A stretch of DNA of 48,184 nucleotides from Euzebyales bacterium (GCA_035461305.1 DATHVN010000074.1:1-48184), one strand, 5' to 3'. Counted from the stretch's first letter, positions 1 to 8,141 are shown. A program made the numbers and translations. Notes: generated by a model from the letters alone, not told the origin.

Positions 1-328
1 CCGCGGTGAACGGCCGGTGCCGTCGTGACCACCGGCTGCGCCGTCCGGACGTCGACCGATCCACGACCGGTGAGGCCGGTGGCAAGACGACCTCGGCGCC
101 GAGGCCGACTGCCCTCAGTGCCGCGGTGTCCGCGTCGTCGACGGCCTGACGGGCCGCAGGCAGGTCACGTCCCAGGGCGTCCATGACAGCACTCGTCACC
201 GCGTTCGGCGAGGCGATGGCGCCCAGCAGCACGTGCTCGGTGCCGACGCAACGGTCGTGGCGGCGCTCGGCCTCGGCGACCGCGGGGGTGACGATCGCCC
301 GCGCATCATGGGTGAAGCGTTCGACCAT
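1..328 (-). CDS. Clp N-terminal (ClpC-type) domain protein, partial
   Basis: The gene starts with ATG at 328 on the minus strand and is still open at the left edge, so 109 residues of an incomplete gene are visible. The start reads MVERFTHDARAIVTPAVAEA and is followed by GTEHVLLGAIASP, the signature of the Clp R/N domain that binds substrates and adaptors in ClpC chaperones. Stand-alone proteins of this type, preceded by a small HTH gene, are common in actinobacteria and lack the AAA+ modules. A GGAGG sequence lies just upstream of the ATG, inside the end of the HTH gene, so the two genes are probably co-transcribed and translationally coupled. Whether an ATPase domain follows cannot be seen. 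Substrate recognition or stress signalling is inference. Confidence 0.8.
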   Translation of the reverse strand, partial: MVERFTHDARAIVTPAVAEAERRHDRCVGTEHVLLGAIASPNAVTSAVMDALGRDLPAARQAVDDADTAALRAVGLGAEVVLPPASPVVDRSTSGRRSRWSRRHRPFTA

Positions 329-332
329 CTAT

Positions 333-533
333 CTACCTCCGTGCTTCTTGTGCGCCTGCCGCGAGATGCCCAAGCGCGTCACCGATCTGCTGCCAGGGCC
401 ATCCAGCGGCCCGCGCGCGGTGCACCTGCCGCCGCTCGAGGTCGTCGGCCAGCCGGCGCAGGGCCGCGACGGTCCGCAGCCCGATGGCCGGATCGACGTC
501 CGCGGCCGTACGTGCGGTCTCGGCCAGTTCCAT
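333..533 (-). pseudogene. Small helix-turn-helix protein, frameshifted in the recognition helix
   Basis: From ATG at 533 the protein reads MELAETARTAADVDPAIGLR, then a helical stretch and GWPWQQIGDALG, the first half of a winged or AsnC-like HTH. The family normally continues with a recognition helix like SRQAVHKKHG. Here the frame goes off after DALG and ends as HLAAGAQEARR. Dropping one base in the GGGC at about 368-371 gives ISRQAHKKHGGR and a stop near the same place, so a +1 change is likely, and one helix residue also seems missing. It heads an operon with the Clp-N gene and is probably its regulator. A start seven codons earlier (554) is possible but lies outside the conserved part. 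Sequencing error is the main alternative to real loss. Confidence 0.65.
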
Positions 534-562
534 CCTGCTCACCTCGCCTCCCACGGCCCGCC

Positions 563-604
563 GTCAATGTAGGTTGACGCGTCAGATGGTCAACCCGGGT
601 TGAC
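563..604. promoter_or_regulatory. Two palindromic operators over the HTH/Clp-N promoter
   Basis: Two 16-bp sites of form GTCAA-N6-TTGAC lie 26 bp apart. The right one (589-604) is the perfect palindrome GTCAACCCGGGTTGAC. The left one (563-578) is GTCAATGTAGGTTGAC. On the minus strand a promoter can be drawn as TTGACC (593-588), 16-bp spacer, TACATT (571-566), so each -35 or -10 element is embedded in a palindrome. The sites lie between the HTH gene and the divergent DUF4446 gene. Binding by the HTH protein itself is inferred from position only. Confidence 0.55.
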
Positions 605-653
605 ATCAGCGAGCGATCTGCGTACGGGCCGTCGTGTGCGAGGATTGACCATC

Positions 654-1175
654 ATGGTGAGCGGGGTGCTGGACATCGCACTGCTGGCCGTCGTGGCGGT
701 CATCGCCGCCCTGGCGCTGGCGGTCGCCGTCGCCGCCGTGCGCGTGCAACGGCGGATCCGCCGCACCCTGCGCGTGTCGACCGGCGCGTCCGGCAACGAG
801 CTGCTCGTCGCGCTGCGCAACCACGACGACGACCTCGACGAGCTTGACGCGGCGGTCGTCGACCTCCGGGCACGTGTCACGAGCGTGGAGCGGGAACTCG
901 AGCTGTGTACCAACAGAGTAGCCATGGTCCACTACGACGCCTTCCCGGACATGGGCGGCAAGCTATCGTTCTCGGTTGCGATGCTCGATGAGCAGGGAGA
1001 TGGCATCGTGCTGTCAGTGATCAACGGGCGCAGCGAGACGAGGGCCTGGGGCAAGCGCGTGGTCGGCGGTGACAGCCGCCAGCGACTGTCGGCCGAGGAG
1101 GCCGACGTACTGCGGCGTGCTCGCATGCTCGACCGCAGCCGCTCCGATGAAGCGGCGGCGGGTGAGGCCCGATGA
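654..1175 (+). CDS. DUF4446 family membrane-anchored protein
   Basis: A protein of 173 residues. It begins MVSGVLDIALLAVVAVIAAL, a single N-terminal membrane segment (about residues 5-30), followed by a basic stretch, a predicted coiled coil around residues 60-90, and the DUF4446 core: VHYDAFPDMGGKLSFSVAML, then GDGIVLSVINGRSETRAWGK. This arrangement is typical of the family in Firmicutes and actinobacteria, whose function is unknown. ATG 654 was chosen because it opens directly on the membrane segment. A TTG 18 codons upstream (600) falls in the operator region and is unlikely. The C-terminal residues are charged and poorly conserved. The protein probably sits in the membrane with its DUF4446 domain in the cytoplasm. 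Confidence 0.75.
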   Translation: MVSGVLDIALLAVVAVIAALALAVAVAAVRVQRRIRRTLRVSTGASGNELLVALRNHDDDLDELDAAVVDLRARVTSVERELELCTNRVAMVHYDAFPDMGGKLSFSVAMLDEQGDGIVLSVINGRSETRAWGKRVVGGDSRQRLSAEEADVLRRARMLDRSRSDEAAAGEAR

Positions 1176-1177
1176 CG

Positions 1178-1278
1178 TCGAGCAGCGGAGCCGCAGGGCG
1201 CGTGTTGACCTCACGCAGCGGAGCGGCAGGTCGCGTGCTGACCACACGCAGCGGAGCGGTAGGTCGCCCGGCATGACC
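1178..1278 (+). repeat. Three tandem 33-bp intergenic repeats ending on the pheA start codon
   Basis: Units run at 1178-1210, 1211-1243 and 1244-1278. They share the core GCAGCGGAGC (starting at 1182, 1215 and 1248), then GGCAGGTCGCG-like sequence, and each ends in a TGACC. The third unit has 2 extra bases and its ending supplies the ATGACC that starts pheA. The units fill nearly the whole gap between DUF4446 and pheA. A similar element (GCAGCGGAGCGGAGGTTCGC) occurs on the minus strand near 30653-30675, so this may be a dispersed REP-like element. Confidence 0.7.
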
Positions 1279-2199
1279 GTACGCAGGATCGCCTACCTCG
1301 GCCCCGACGGCAGCTTCGCCTCGGAGGCGGCCCGTCGCGCCAGCCACAAGCCCGCGTCGCTGCAGCCCATGCCGACGGTCGTCGACGTGGTCGAGGCCGT
1401 GCGCACCGGCGCCTGTGACTGGGGCGTGGTGCCGATGGAGAACTCGGTCGAGGGCTCGGTCAACATCACCCTGGACGAGCTGGCCTTCGGTGACGCGGGC
1501 GTGTACATCAGGTCCGAGATCACCATGCCGGTGACCATGAACCTGCTCGGCAGCGCCGACGCCGAGCTCGACGACATCACCGTGGTGCGCAGCCACTCCC
1601 ACGCGCTCGCACAGTCGCGCGGGTGGCTCGCGGCCAACCTGCCGTACGCCCGGCAGGAGGCCACGACCTCGACCGCGGAGGCCGCGCGCCAGATCGGGTC
1701 GGACCGCACGGCCGCCGCCATCGGCACGACGTCCGCGGCCGGCCGCTTCGGCCTGACGATCGTCGCGGCCGACATCGGCGACCACATCGACACCGCGACC
1801 CGCTTCGTGGTCCTCGCGACGCGGTACGCCGCGGCGACCGGCTCGGACAAGACGTCGATGGTCGTGTTCTTCGGCCACGACCGGCCCGGCCAGCTGCTGC
1901 AGGTGCTCAACGAGTTCGCGATGCGCGGCATCAACCTGACCAAGATTGAATCCCGGCCAACCAAGAAGCAGCTCGGCGAGTACTGCATCTTCATCGACTG
2001 CATCGGCCACGTCTCGGAGCCGCGCGTCGGCGAGGCGCTGCGCGGCGTGCACCGCCACGTCGCCGAGCTGCGCGTCCTCGGCTCGTACCCGCGCGCGGTG
2101 GGCCACAGCGACCCGCCCAGCTCCACCGACAGCACGGTGGCCTACGCCGAGTCCGACGACTGGTATGCCGGGATCCTCCACCACGCCGACGGCGGATGA
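1273..2199 (+). CDS. pheA: Prephenate dehydratase
   Basis: Converts prephenate to phenylpyruvate in phenylalanine synthesis. The protein has 308 residues, the usual size of the monofunctional enzyme. The catalytic domain runs from IAYLGPDGSFASEAA to about residue 185 and contains VPMENSVEGSVN (residues 53-64) and the TRF catalytic triplet at 176-178 (DTATRFVVL). An ACT regulatory domain follows, with GINLTKIESRP at 219-229, where ESRP is the phenylalanine-binding motif for feedback inhibition. There is no chorismate mutase domain. ATG 1273 is chosen because MTVRRIAYLGPDGSF is the conserved start. The upstream in-frame extension is made only of the 33-bp repeats. It overlaps mscS by 4 bp (ATGA). 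Confidence 0.95.
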   Translation: MTVRRIAYLGPDGSFASEAARRASHKPASLQPMPTVVDVVEAVRTGACDWGVVPMENSVEGSVNITLDELAFGDAGVYIRSEITMPVTMNLLGSADAELDDITVVRSHSHALAQSRGWLAANLPYARQEATTSTAEAARQIGSDRTAAAIGTTSAAGRFGLTIVAADIGDHIDTATRFVVLATRYAAATGSDKTSMVVFFGHDRPGQLLQVLNEFAMRGINLTKIESRPTKKQLGEYCIFIDCIGHVSEPRVGEALRGVHRHVAELRVLGSYPRAVGHSDPPSSTDSTVAYAESDDWYAGILHHADGG

Positions 2200-3104
2200 T
2201 CCTGGCCACGATCCAGGCCCGCCCGAACGCGAGCGAGGCAGCCGACGCCGTCGGCGAGGTCGCCGAGGACGCGCGCACGTTCGGCGCAGCGGTCGTCGAC
2301 CGCCTGCCGGTCATCGCCACGTCGATCGCGGTCGGGCTGGTCGCGCTCGCACTGGTGCTCGTGCTGGCCCGCGTGGTCGAGCGGACGCTGGGACGCACCC
2401 GGGCCGATCACGTCGCGGTGGTCCTGCTGTCGCGCATCGTGCGGCTACTGGGCGTCATTGGGGCACTGCTGCTGGCTCTGTCGGTCGCCGGCGTCGAGGT
2501 CGGATCGGTGCTGGCCGGACTGGCGGTCATCGGTGTGGCCGTCGGCCTCGCCGTGCAGGGGATCCTCGAGAACTTCATCGCCGGCGTGATCCTGCTGGTC
2601 CGCAAGCCATTCTCAGCCGGTGACCAGGTCCGGTCCGGCGAGTTCGAGGGCACGATCGAGTCGATCGACCTCAGGGTGACGCACCTGATCGCCTACGACG
2701 GTGAGATGATCCTCATCCCGAACCGTGACGTCTACAACAACCCCCTTGTCAACCTGACCCGTCGGGGCAAGCGCAGGACGGTCGTGGTGGTCGGTGTCGA
2801 CTATCGTGACGACCACGACGACGCCCGCGACGTGATCTTCGCGTCGGTGTGCGCCGTCGACGGGGTCCTCGACCACCCGGAGCCCGAGGTGCTGCTGACC
2901 GAGCTGGGCGAGTCAAGCGTCAACTTCGAGGTCCGGTACTGGACGCGTCCGGACATCCGCAGCGTGCGCCGGACGCAGGACCGCGTGCTCGCTGCGGCCA
3001 AGCGCGGCATCCAGGATGCGGGCATGACCATCCCGTGGCCCATCCGGACCCTGGTGCCCGACGGCACGTTCCACACCGCACGGCGGGGGCCTCCCAATGC
3101 GTAG
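2196..3104 (+). CDS. mscS: MscS family mechanosensitive ion channel
   Basis: A small-conductance mechanosensitive channel of 302 residues, which releases osmolytes on hypo-osmotic shock. Membrane segments lie at about residues 36-60, 72-95 and 100-135. The third is the pore helix, with the glycine/alanine-rich run GVAVGLAVQGILENFIAGV followed by RKPFSAGDQV, the family signature. The beta domain contains LIPNRDVYNNPLVNLTR. The C-terminal alpha/beta domain ends near residue 290 with the usual IPWPIRTL. The start codon overlaps the pheA stop (ATGA), and the end overlaps yibE/F by 8 bp, so the three genes are translationally coupled. Nothing appears missing. Confidence 0.93.
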   Translation: MILATIQARPNASEAADAVGEVAEDARTFGAAVVDRLPVIATSIAVGLVALALVLVLARVVERTLGRTRADHVAVVLLSRIVRLLGVIGALLLALSVAGVEVGSVLAGLAVIGVAVGLAVQGILENFIAGVILLVRKPFSAGDQVRSGEFEGTIESIDLRVTHLIAYDGEMILIPNRDVYNNPLVNLTRRGKRRTVVVVGVDYRDDHDDARDVIFASVCAVDGVLDHPEPEVLLTELGESSVNFEVRYWTRPDIRSVRRTQDRVLAAAKRGIQDAGMTIPWPIRTLVPDGTFHTARRGPPNA

Positions 3105-4398
3105 GGCGCATGGCGCGCTGCTGGTCGTCGTCGCCCTCGCGTGCGCCGCGGCCGTCGTGGGCGTCGTCCGGCTATGGCCGCCGCCGGAGCCCGCCCGCGT
3201 CGACACCTCGACGGTGCCGGCCGGCGTCATGCTGCACAAGGCCACGCTGACGGCGGTCGCGGAGGTGGAGGACGCCGACGACCCAGGGCTGGCACCGGGC
3301 GCAGAGGTGCTGGCACTGACGGCGCGTCTGGCCGACGGGCGCGACGTGTCGTTCGAGATGGTCGACGAGACCGGCGACCTGTACGCCGTCGGCCAGCGTG
3401 TGCGCGTGGCGGAGGCCGAGGGACCCGACGGTGGGGTCACCTGGTACGTCAACGACATCGAACGCGACCGGTCATTGCTGCTGCTGACGGCGGTGTTCCT
3501 GGTCGCCGTGCTGGTGTTCGGGCGCTGGCAGGGCCTGCGCGCGCTGGTCGGCCTGGCGCTCACCCTCGGCGTGGTCGTGACGTTCGTGGTCCCCGCCCTG
3601 CTCGCGGGGCGCAATCCGGTCGCCGTGGCGTTGTCGGCTGCCGTGGTGATCATGGCGGTCACCCTGTACCTGACGCACGGGGTGCGCGCGAAGACGACCG
3701 CCGCCGTCATGGGCACGTTGACTGCGTTGGCGCTGACCGTCGGCCTGTCGTGGGCCTTCATCGAGCTGGCGTCGCTGACCGGGCTGTCGGACGAGGAGGC
3801 TCGGCTGGCCAGCGTGTCGGTCGGGGGCCTGTCGCTGCGTGGGCTGCTGCTCGCCGGGATCATCATCGGTGCGCTCGGCGTGCTCGACGACGTGACGATG
3901 GCGCAGTCGTCGACCGTGTTCGAGCTGCGCCGCGCCGACCCGAAGGCTGGCTTCGGCCGGCTGTTCGGTGGCGCGATGGCGGTGGGCCGTGACCACGTCG
4001 CCGCGACCATCAACACGCTGTTCCTGGCCTACGCCGGCGCGTCGCTGCCGCTGCTGATCCTGTTCAGCTCCTCGCCCGACCCGCTGCCGGTGATCGCGTC
4101 GAGCGAGGTGGTCGCAGTCGAGATCGTGCGGACGCTCGTCGGCTCGATCGGGCTGATGGCCAGCGTGCCGGTGACCACGGCGCTCGCGGCGTGGCTCGCG
4201 CGTGACCGCGACGACCGGGTCCTGCTCGACCCGGCCGACGAGGACCCGCCGCGGCGTCACCGCACGCGTGACGAGCTCGACGCGCCGTCGCCGTTCAGCG
4301 GCGACGAGGGCGAGCTGGAGTGGGAACGGCGGCTGCGCAGCTCGTACGGCCTGCGGGACGACCAACGCGCGACGACGGGGGACGAGAGGCGCAGATGA
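3097..4398 (+). CDS. YibE/F family membrane protein
   Basis: A 433-residue multi-pass membrane protein. An N-terminal segment (residues 5-25) leads to an extracytoplasmic beta-rich region of about 100 residues (ending VNDIERDRSLLLLTAVF), then at least seven hydrophobic segments. These include the conserved ARLASVSVGGLSLRGLLLAG and IIIGALGVLDDVTMAQSSTV, typical of YibE/F proteins, whose substrate is unknown. A charged cytoplasmic tail of about 60 residues follows. The start lies inside the end of mscS, and the stop overlaps the serS start codon by 4 bp (ATGA at 4395), so expression is tied to serS. Confidence 0.88.
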   Translation: MRRAHGALLVVVALACAAAVVGVVRLWPPPEPARVDTSTVPAGVMLHKATLTAVAEVEDADDPGLAPGAEVLALTARLADGRDVSFEMVDETGDLYAVGQRVRVAEAEGPDGGVTWYVNDIERDRSLLLLTAVFLVAVLVFGRWQGLRALVGLALTLGVVVTFVVPALLAGRNPVAVALSAAVVIMAVTLYLTHGVRAKTTAAVMGTLTALALTVGLSWAFIELASLTGLSDEEARLASVSVGGLSLRGLLLAGIIIGALGVLDDVTMAQSSTVFELRRADPKAGFGRLFGGAMAVGRDHVAATINTLFLAYAGASLPLLILFSSSPDPLPVIASSEVVAVEIVRTLVGSIGLMASVPVTTALAAWLARDRDDRVLLDPADEDPPRRHRTRDELDAPSPFSGDEGELEWERRLRSSYGLRDDQRATTGDERRR

Positions 4399-5681
4399 TC
4401 GACATCCGACGCGTCCGCGACGACTTCGAAGCGGTGGCGCAGGCGCTGCAGCGGCGCGGTGTGACCGAACGTGAGCTGGTGGCGGTCCGCGAGCTCGACG
4501 AACGACGTCGTGCGCTGATCACCGAGGGCGACAAGCTCCGAGCCCAGCAGCGAGAGGGCTCGCGCCGGATCGGCGCGGCCCCGCCCGAGGAGCGTGCCGA
4601 GCTCATCGCCGCGGTCAAGGAGGTCTCGGCTCGCCTCGACGAGCTCGAGCCGCTGCAGGCCGAGGCCGACCGCGCGCTGGAGCAGGCGCTGGTCGTCATC
4701 CCGAACATGCCGCACCCCGAGGCGCCCGCCGGCGAGGACGACAGCGACGCGGTCGAGCTGTTCACGTTCGGCGAGCAGCCGTCGTTCGACTTCGACACCC
4801 GCGACCACGTCGAGCTCGGTGAGGCACTTGGCATCATCGACATCCCCCGCGCCGTGAAGGTCTCGGGCAGCCGCTTCGCCTACCTGATGGGCACGGCGGT
4901 GCTGCTCGAGTTCGCCCTGGTCCGCTGGGGGCTGGACCGTCTCGCCGAGCACGGCTTCCTGCCGGTGGTGCCACCCGTGCTGACCCGGGAGGAGGCGCTG
5001 TACGGCACGGCGTTCCTGCCGAACGGCAGCGACCAGCTGTACCACATGGAGCGCGACGATCTGTACCTGGTCGGCACGTCTGAGGTGCCCCTGGCCGGGC
5101 TGCACATGGACGAGATCCTCGAGGCCGAGGCGCTGCCGCTGCGCTACGCCGGGTTCTCGACCTGCTTCCGGCGCGAGGCGGGCACGTACGGCAAGGACAC
5201 GCGCGGCATATTCCGGGTGCACCAGTTCGACAAGCTCGAGATGTTCAGCTTCGTGCTGCCCGAGGACTCGGAGGACGAGCACGCGCGGCTGCGAGACATC
5301 GAGGTCGAGTCGTTCCGCCTGCTGGAGCTGCACGGCAGGGTGGTCGACATCCCGGTCGGCGACCTCGGCGACTCGGCGGCGCGCAAGTACGACTGCGAGG
5401 TCTGGCTGCCCGGCCAGCGGGCCTACCGCGAGCTGACGTCGACGTCGAACTGCACCGACTACCAGGCCCGCCGCCTGCGGTGCCGGTACCGCACCTCGGA
5501 GGGTGACACCGCCATCGTGCACACGCTCAACGGCACCATGGTCGCGGTGGGCCGCACCCTGATCGCACTGCTCGAGAACCACCAGCGAGCCGACGGCAGC
5601 GTCGCCGTGCCCGAAGTCCTCCAGCCCTACCTGGGCACCGAGGCCATCACGGGCCCCACCATTGGCGCGGCCGGCGGCTGA
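4395..5681 (+). CDS. serS: Serine--tRNA ligase
   Basis: Charges tRNA-Ser with serine, and also serves selenocysteine where present. The protein has 428 residues. The N-terminal coiled-coil arm (about residues 1-105), which grips the tRNA long variable arm, starts MIDIRRVRDDFEAVAQALQR. Class II synthetase motifs follow: LVGTSEVPLAGLH, motif 2 in FRREAGTYGKDTRGIFRVHQ, STSNCTDYQARR, and motif 3 in NGTMVAVGRTLIALLENHQ. ATG 4395 is preferred to the in-frame ATG at 4320 because MIDIRRVRDDF is the conserved start, and it overlaps the yibE/F stop. There is no room for a T-box leader directly upstream. Confidence 0.96.
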   Translation: MIDIRRVRDDFEAVAQALQRRGVTERELVAVRELDERRRALITEGDKLRAQQREGSRRIGAAPPEERAELIAAVKEVSARLDELEPLQAEADRALEQALVVIPNMPHPEAPAGEDDSDAVELFTFGEQPSFDFDTRDHVELGEALGIIDIPRAVKVSGSRFAYLMGTAVLLEFALVRWGLDRLAEHGFLPVVPPVLTREEALYGTAFLPNGSDQLYHMERDDLYLVGTSEVPLAGLHMDEILEAEALPLRYAGFSTCFRREAGTYGKDTRGIFRVHQFDKLEMFSFVLPEDSEDEHARLRDIEVESFRLLELHGRVVDIPVGDLGDSAARKYDCEVWLPGQRAYRELTSTSNCTDYQARRLRCRYRTSEGDTAIVHTLNGTMVAVGRTLIALLENHQRADGSVAVPEVLQPYLGTEAITGPTIGAAGG

Positions 5682-5762
5682 GCGGGAGCCACCGGATGCG
5701 GGTGCCGATCGTGCGAATGGGTAGGACGGGATCGTGGGCACGACAGGCGAGGGAGATGGCGC

Positions 5763-6707
5763 ATGGTGCTGGTAGCCGGGATCGACGTCGGAGGCACCAA
5801 CATCGAAATCGCGCTCGTCGACGACGACCACACCGTCGTGGACCGCGCGAAGGACAGCACGCCCACGGACGGGCCCGACGCCGTTGCGGCACGCATCGCC
5901 GAGCTGGTCGGCCAGTTCGACGACCGGCCGTCGGCAGCGGGCGTCGGCATCCCCGCGCCGGTCAACCACGGGGTGGTGACACGTCCACCGAACCTGCGGA
6001 ACTGGCCCGTCGAGGTCGCGTTCGGCGCGCTGCTGCATGAGTCACTCAACATGCCGGTCGAGGTCGGCAACGACGCCAACGTCGGTGCCCTGGGCGAGTG
6101 GGTCGCCGGTGCGGGACGCGGCTCCCAGTTCATGCTCGGTGTGTGGATGGGCACGGGCGTCGGCGGGGGCCTCGTGCTCGACGGTCGCCCCTACACGGGA
6201 GCGTTCGGCGGCGCGGGGGAGTTCGGACACATGATCGTCCACCAGGGCGGGGCACAGTGCGGGTGCGGTCGTCGGGGCTGCATCGAGGCGTACGCGGGGC
6301 GCGCGTCGATGGAGCGCTTCGTCGAGGTCGCGATCGCCGCTGGCCGCGACAGCGCGATCTACGAGATCCGTGACGACAAGGGCAAGGACCGCCTGACGTC
6401 GGCGGTGTGGGCGAAGGCGCTCGACAAGGGTGACGACCTGGCGACCGAGCTGGTCAACGAGGCGATCGAGGCTGTCGCGGTCGGTGTGGGATCGGTCATC
6501 AACCTCCTCGACCTCGACCGCGTCGTCATCGGCGGGGGGCTGGCCGAGAAGCTGGGCCAGGGCCTCGCCGACGACATCGCGAACGCGACAGCTCGGTGGA
6601 CGTTCGTGCCACGCGACGACCGCACCTTCGTGGTCGCCGAGCTCGGGGACGACCCAGGGGTCATCGGCGCGGCCGCGCTGGGCCGCGCCGCAATGCTCCT
6701 GGGCTGA
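5763..6707 (+). CDS. ROK family sugar kinase (glucokinase-like)
   Basis: A 314-residue protein of the ROK family (repressor/ORF/kinase) without a DNA-binding domain, so a kinase, most likely for glucose. The phosphate-binding motif is GIDVGGTNIEIALVD at residues 6-20. The catalytic region has EVGNDANVGALGEW with the general-base Asp. The zinc motif is CGCGRRGCIEAYAG, the hallmark of ROK kinases, and the adenosine site is VVIGGGLAEKL. A good ribosome binding site (AGGCGAGGGAG) precedes ATG 5763. It is followed after 21 bp by a UDP-glucose pyrophosphorylase gene, suggesting glucose phosphorylation feeding UDP-glucose synthesis, although no phosphoglucomutase is seen here. ATP versus polyphosphate use cannot be decided by eye. 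Confidence 0.88.
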   Translation: MVLVAGIDVGGTNIEIALVDDDHTVVDRAKDSTPTDGPDAVAARIAELVGQFDDRPSAAGVGIPAPVNHGVVTRPPNLRNWPVEVAFGALLHESLNMPVEVGNDANVGALGEWVAGAGRGSQFMLGVWMGTGVGGGLVLDGRPYTGAFGGAGEFGHMIVHQGGAQCGCGRRGCIEAYAGRASMERFVEVAIAAGRDSAIYEIRDDKGKDRLTSAVWAKALDKGDDLATELVNEAIEAVAVGVGSVINLLDLDRVVIGGGLAEKLGQGLADDIANATARWTFVPRDDRTFVVAELGDDPGVIGAAALGRAAMLLG

Positions 6708-6728
6708 CGCTCCCGTAGCATCTGGGCC

Positions 6729-8120
6729 ATGGAGCATGAGGGACTGCGCAGGGCCCGGGACAAGATGATCGCGGCGGGGGTGCACCCCGCCGCGATCGCC
6801 GTCTTCGCGCACTACCACCGCGTGCTGGCGTCCGGTGAGACCGGGATGATCGCCGAGGACGACATCGAGCCCGTCGAGGAGCTGCCCCGGCTCGCCGACG
6901 TCCCCGATGACGCCGCGACGGCCCATGCGGCGCTCGCCCGGACCGCCGTTGTCAAGCTCAACGGTGGCCTCGGAACCTCGATGGGCATGCGGCGGGCGAA
7001 GTCACTGGTCGAGGTGCGTCCCGGGCACCGCTTCCTCGACCTCATCGTCGCTCAGGTGCGGTCGCAGCGCGCCGCCCATTACATCCCCCTGCCGCTGCTG
7101 TTCATGGACAGCTTCCGCACGCGTGACGACACGCTCGCCGCGCTGGAGGCCTATCCGGATCTCGCCGTCGACGGGCTGCCGCTCGACTTCCTGCAGAGCT
7201 TCGAGCCCAAGCTGCGCGCCGACGACCTGACGCCGGTGGAGTGGCCTGCCGAGCCCGAGCTCGAGTGGTGCCCACCTGGGCACGGCGACCTGTATACGGC
7301 GCTGGTGACCTCCGGCGTGCTCGAACGCCTGCTGGACCGTGGCTACCGGTACCTGTTCGTCTCGAACGTCGACAACCTGGGCGCGCGCCCGGATCCGCGG
7401 CTGGCGGGCTGGTTCGCCTCCGTCGACCGCCCGTTCGCCGCAGAGTGCTGCCGCCGCACCGGCATGGACCGCAAGGGCGGGCACCTGGCCCTCCGGCCCG
7501 CCGACGGCCAGATGGTGCTGCGCGAGTCGGCGCAGACGCGTCCGGCGGACGCCGACGCGTTCGGCGACATCGACCGGCACCGCTTCTTCAACACCAACAG
7601 CCTGTGGCTGCACCTGGAGGCGGTCGCGGATCGGCTCGACCGCACCGACGGCGTCCTGGGCCTGCCGATGATCCGCAATGCCAAGACCGTGGACCCGACC
7701 GATCCGTCCTCGCCGGCCGTCGTGCAGATCGAGACGGCAATGGGGGCCGCGATCGGCGTCTTCGAGGGCGCGACCGCGATCGAGGTCGGCCGCTCGCGCT
7801 TCCTACCGGTCAAGACGACCGACGACCTGCTGGTGCTGCGGTCCGACGCCTACGAGCTGGCCGACAGCGGTGAGGTCCAGCTGGTGCCGTCCCGCACGGG
7901 CGCTCCGCTCGTCGACCTCGACCACCACTACAAGCTGATCCGCGACTTCGACCGCCGCTTCCCGCACGGTGCGCCGTCGCTGGTGGCGTGCGACCGGCTG
8001 ACGGTGCGGGGCGACTGGACGTTCGGCCGCGACGTGCGGGTCGTCGGCGATGTCGTGGTCGACGCCGACGGGTCACCCGGCCACATCCCGGACGGCACCG
8101 TGCTCGGCGCCGACCGCTGA
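6729..8120 (+). CDS. UTP--glucose-1-phosphate uridylyltransferase (UDPGP, eukaryotic-type family)
   Basis: Makes UDP-glucose from UTP and glucose 1-phosphate. The protein has 463 residues and belongs to the large UDPGP family typical of eukaryotes, not to the short bacterial GalU family. The nucleotide-binding loop is VVKLNGGLGTSMGMRRAKS (residues about 73-91). Other family motifs are FLQSFEPKL, WCPPGHGDLYTAL, VSNVDNLGA and HRFFNTNSLWLHL, followed by VKTTDDLLVLRSDAY and a C-terminal beta-helix-like end. A -10-like TAGCAT (6716-6721) lies 7 bp before ATG 6729, so a leaderless transcript is possible in addition to read-through from the ROK gene 21 bp upstream. Related genes are known in Bifidobacterium and other actinobacteria. 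Confidence 0.9.
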   Translation: MEHEGLRRARDKMIAAGVHPAAIAVFAHYHRVLASGETGMIAEDDIEPVEELPRLADVPDDAATAHAALARTAVVKLNGGLGTSMGMRRAKSLVEVRPGHRFLDLIVAQVRSQRAAHYIPLPLLFMDSFRTRDDTLAALEAYPDLAVDGLPLDFLQSFEPKLRADDLTPVEWPAEPELEWCPPGHGDLYTALVTSGVLERLLDRGYRYLFVSNVDNLGARPDPRLAGWFASVDRPFAAECCRRTGMDRKGGHLALRPADGQMVLRESAQTRPADADAFGDIDRHRFFNTNSLWLHLEAVADRLDRTDGVLGLPMIRNAKTVDPTDPSSPAVVQIETAMGAAIGVFEGATAIEVGRSRFLPVKTTDDLLVLRSDAYELADSGEVQLVPSRTGAPLVDLDHHYKLIRDFDRRFPHGAPSLVACDRLTVRGDWTFGRDVRVVGDVVVDADGSPGHIPDGTVLGADR

Positions 8121-8141
8121 GGTCGCGGCGCTGGACAGGGC

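Noticed and set aside
333-372. Programmed ribosomal frameshift in the HTH gene
   Set aside because: No slippery heptamer or downstream structure is evident, and one helix residue also appears deleted, so damage or sequence error is more likely.
1178-1278. CRISPR-like array
   Set aside because: The units are contiguous tandem repeats with no unique spacers between them, and no cas genes are present.
1021-2184. Long minus-strand frame opposite pheA
   Set aside because: Antisense frames stay open because of high GC. pheA motifs on the plus strand are complete, and the antisense product has no family pattern.
4300-4395. T-box riboswitch before serS
   Set aside because: The serS start overlaps the end of yibE/F, so there is no leader.
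4257-6038. 593-codon minus-strand frame opposite serS and the ROK gene
   Set aside because: It is fully antisense to two genes with intact catalytic motifs, and its product is low-complexity Arg/Val/Asp.
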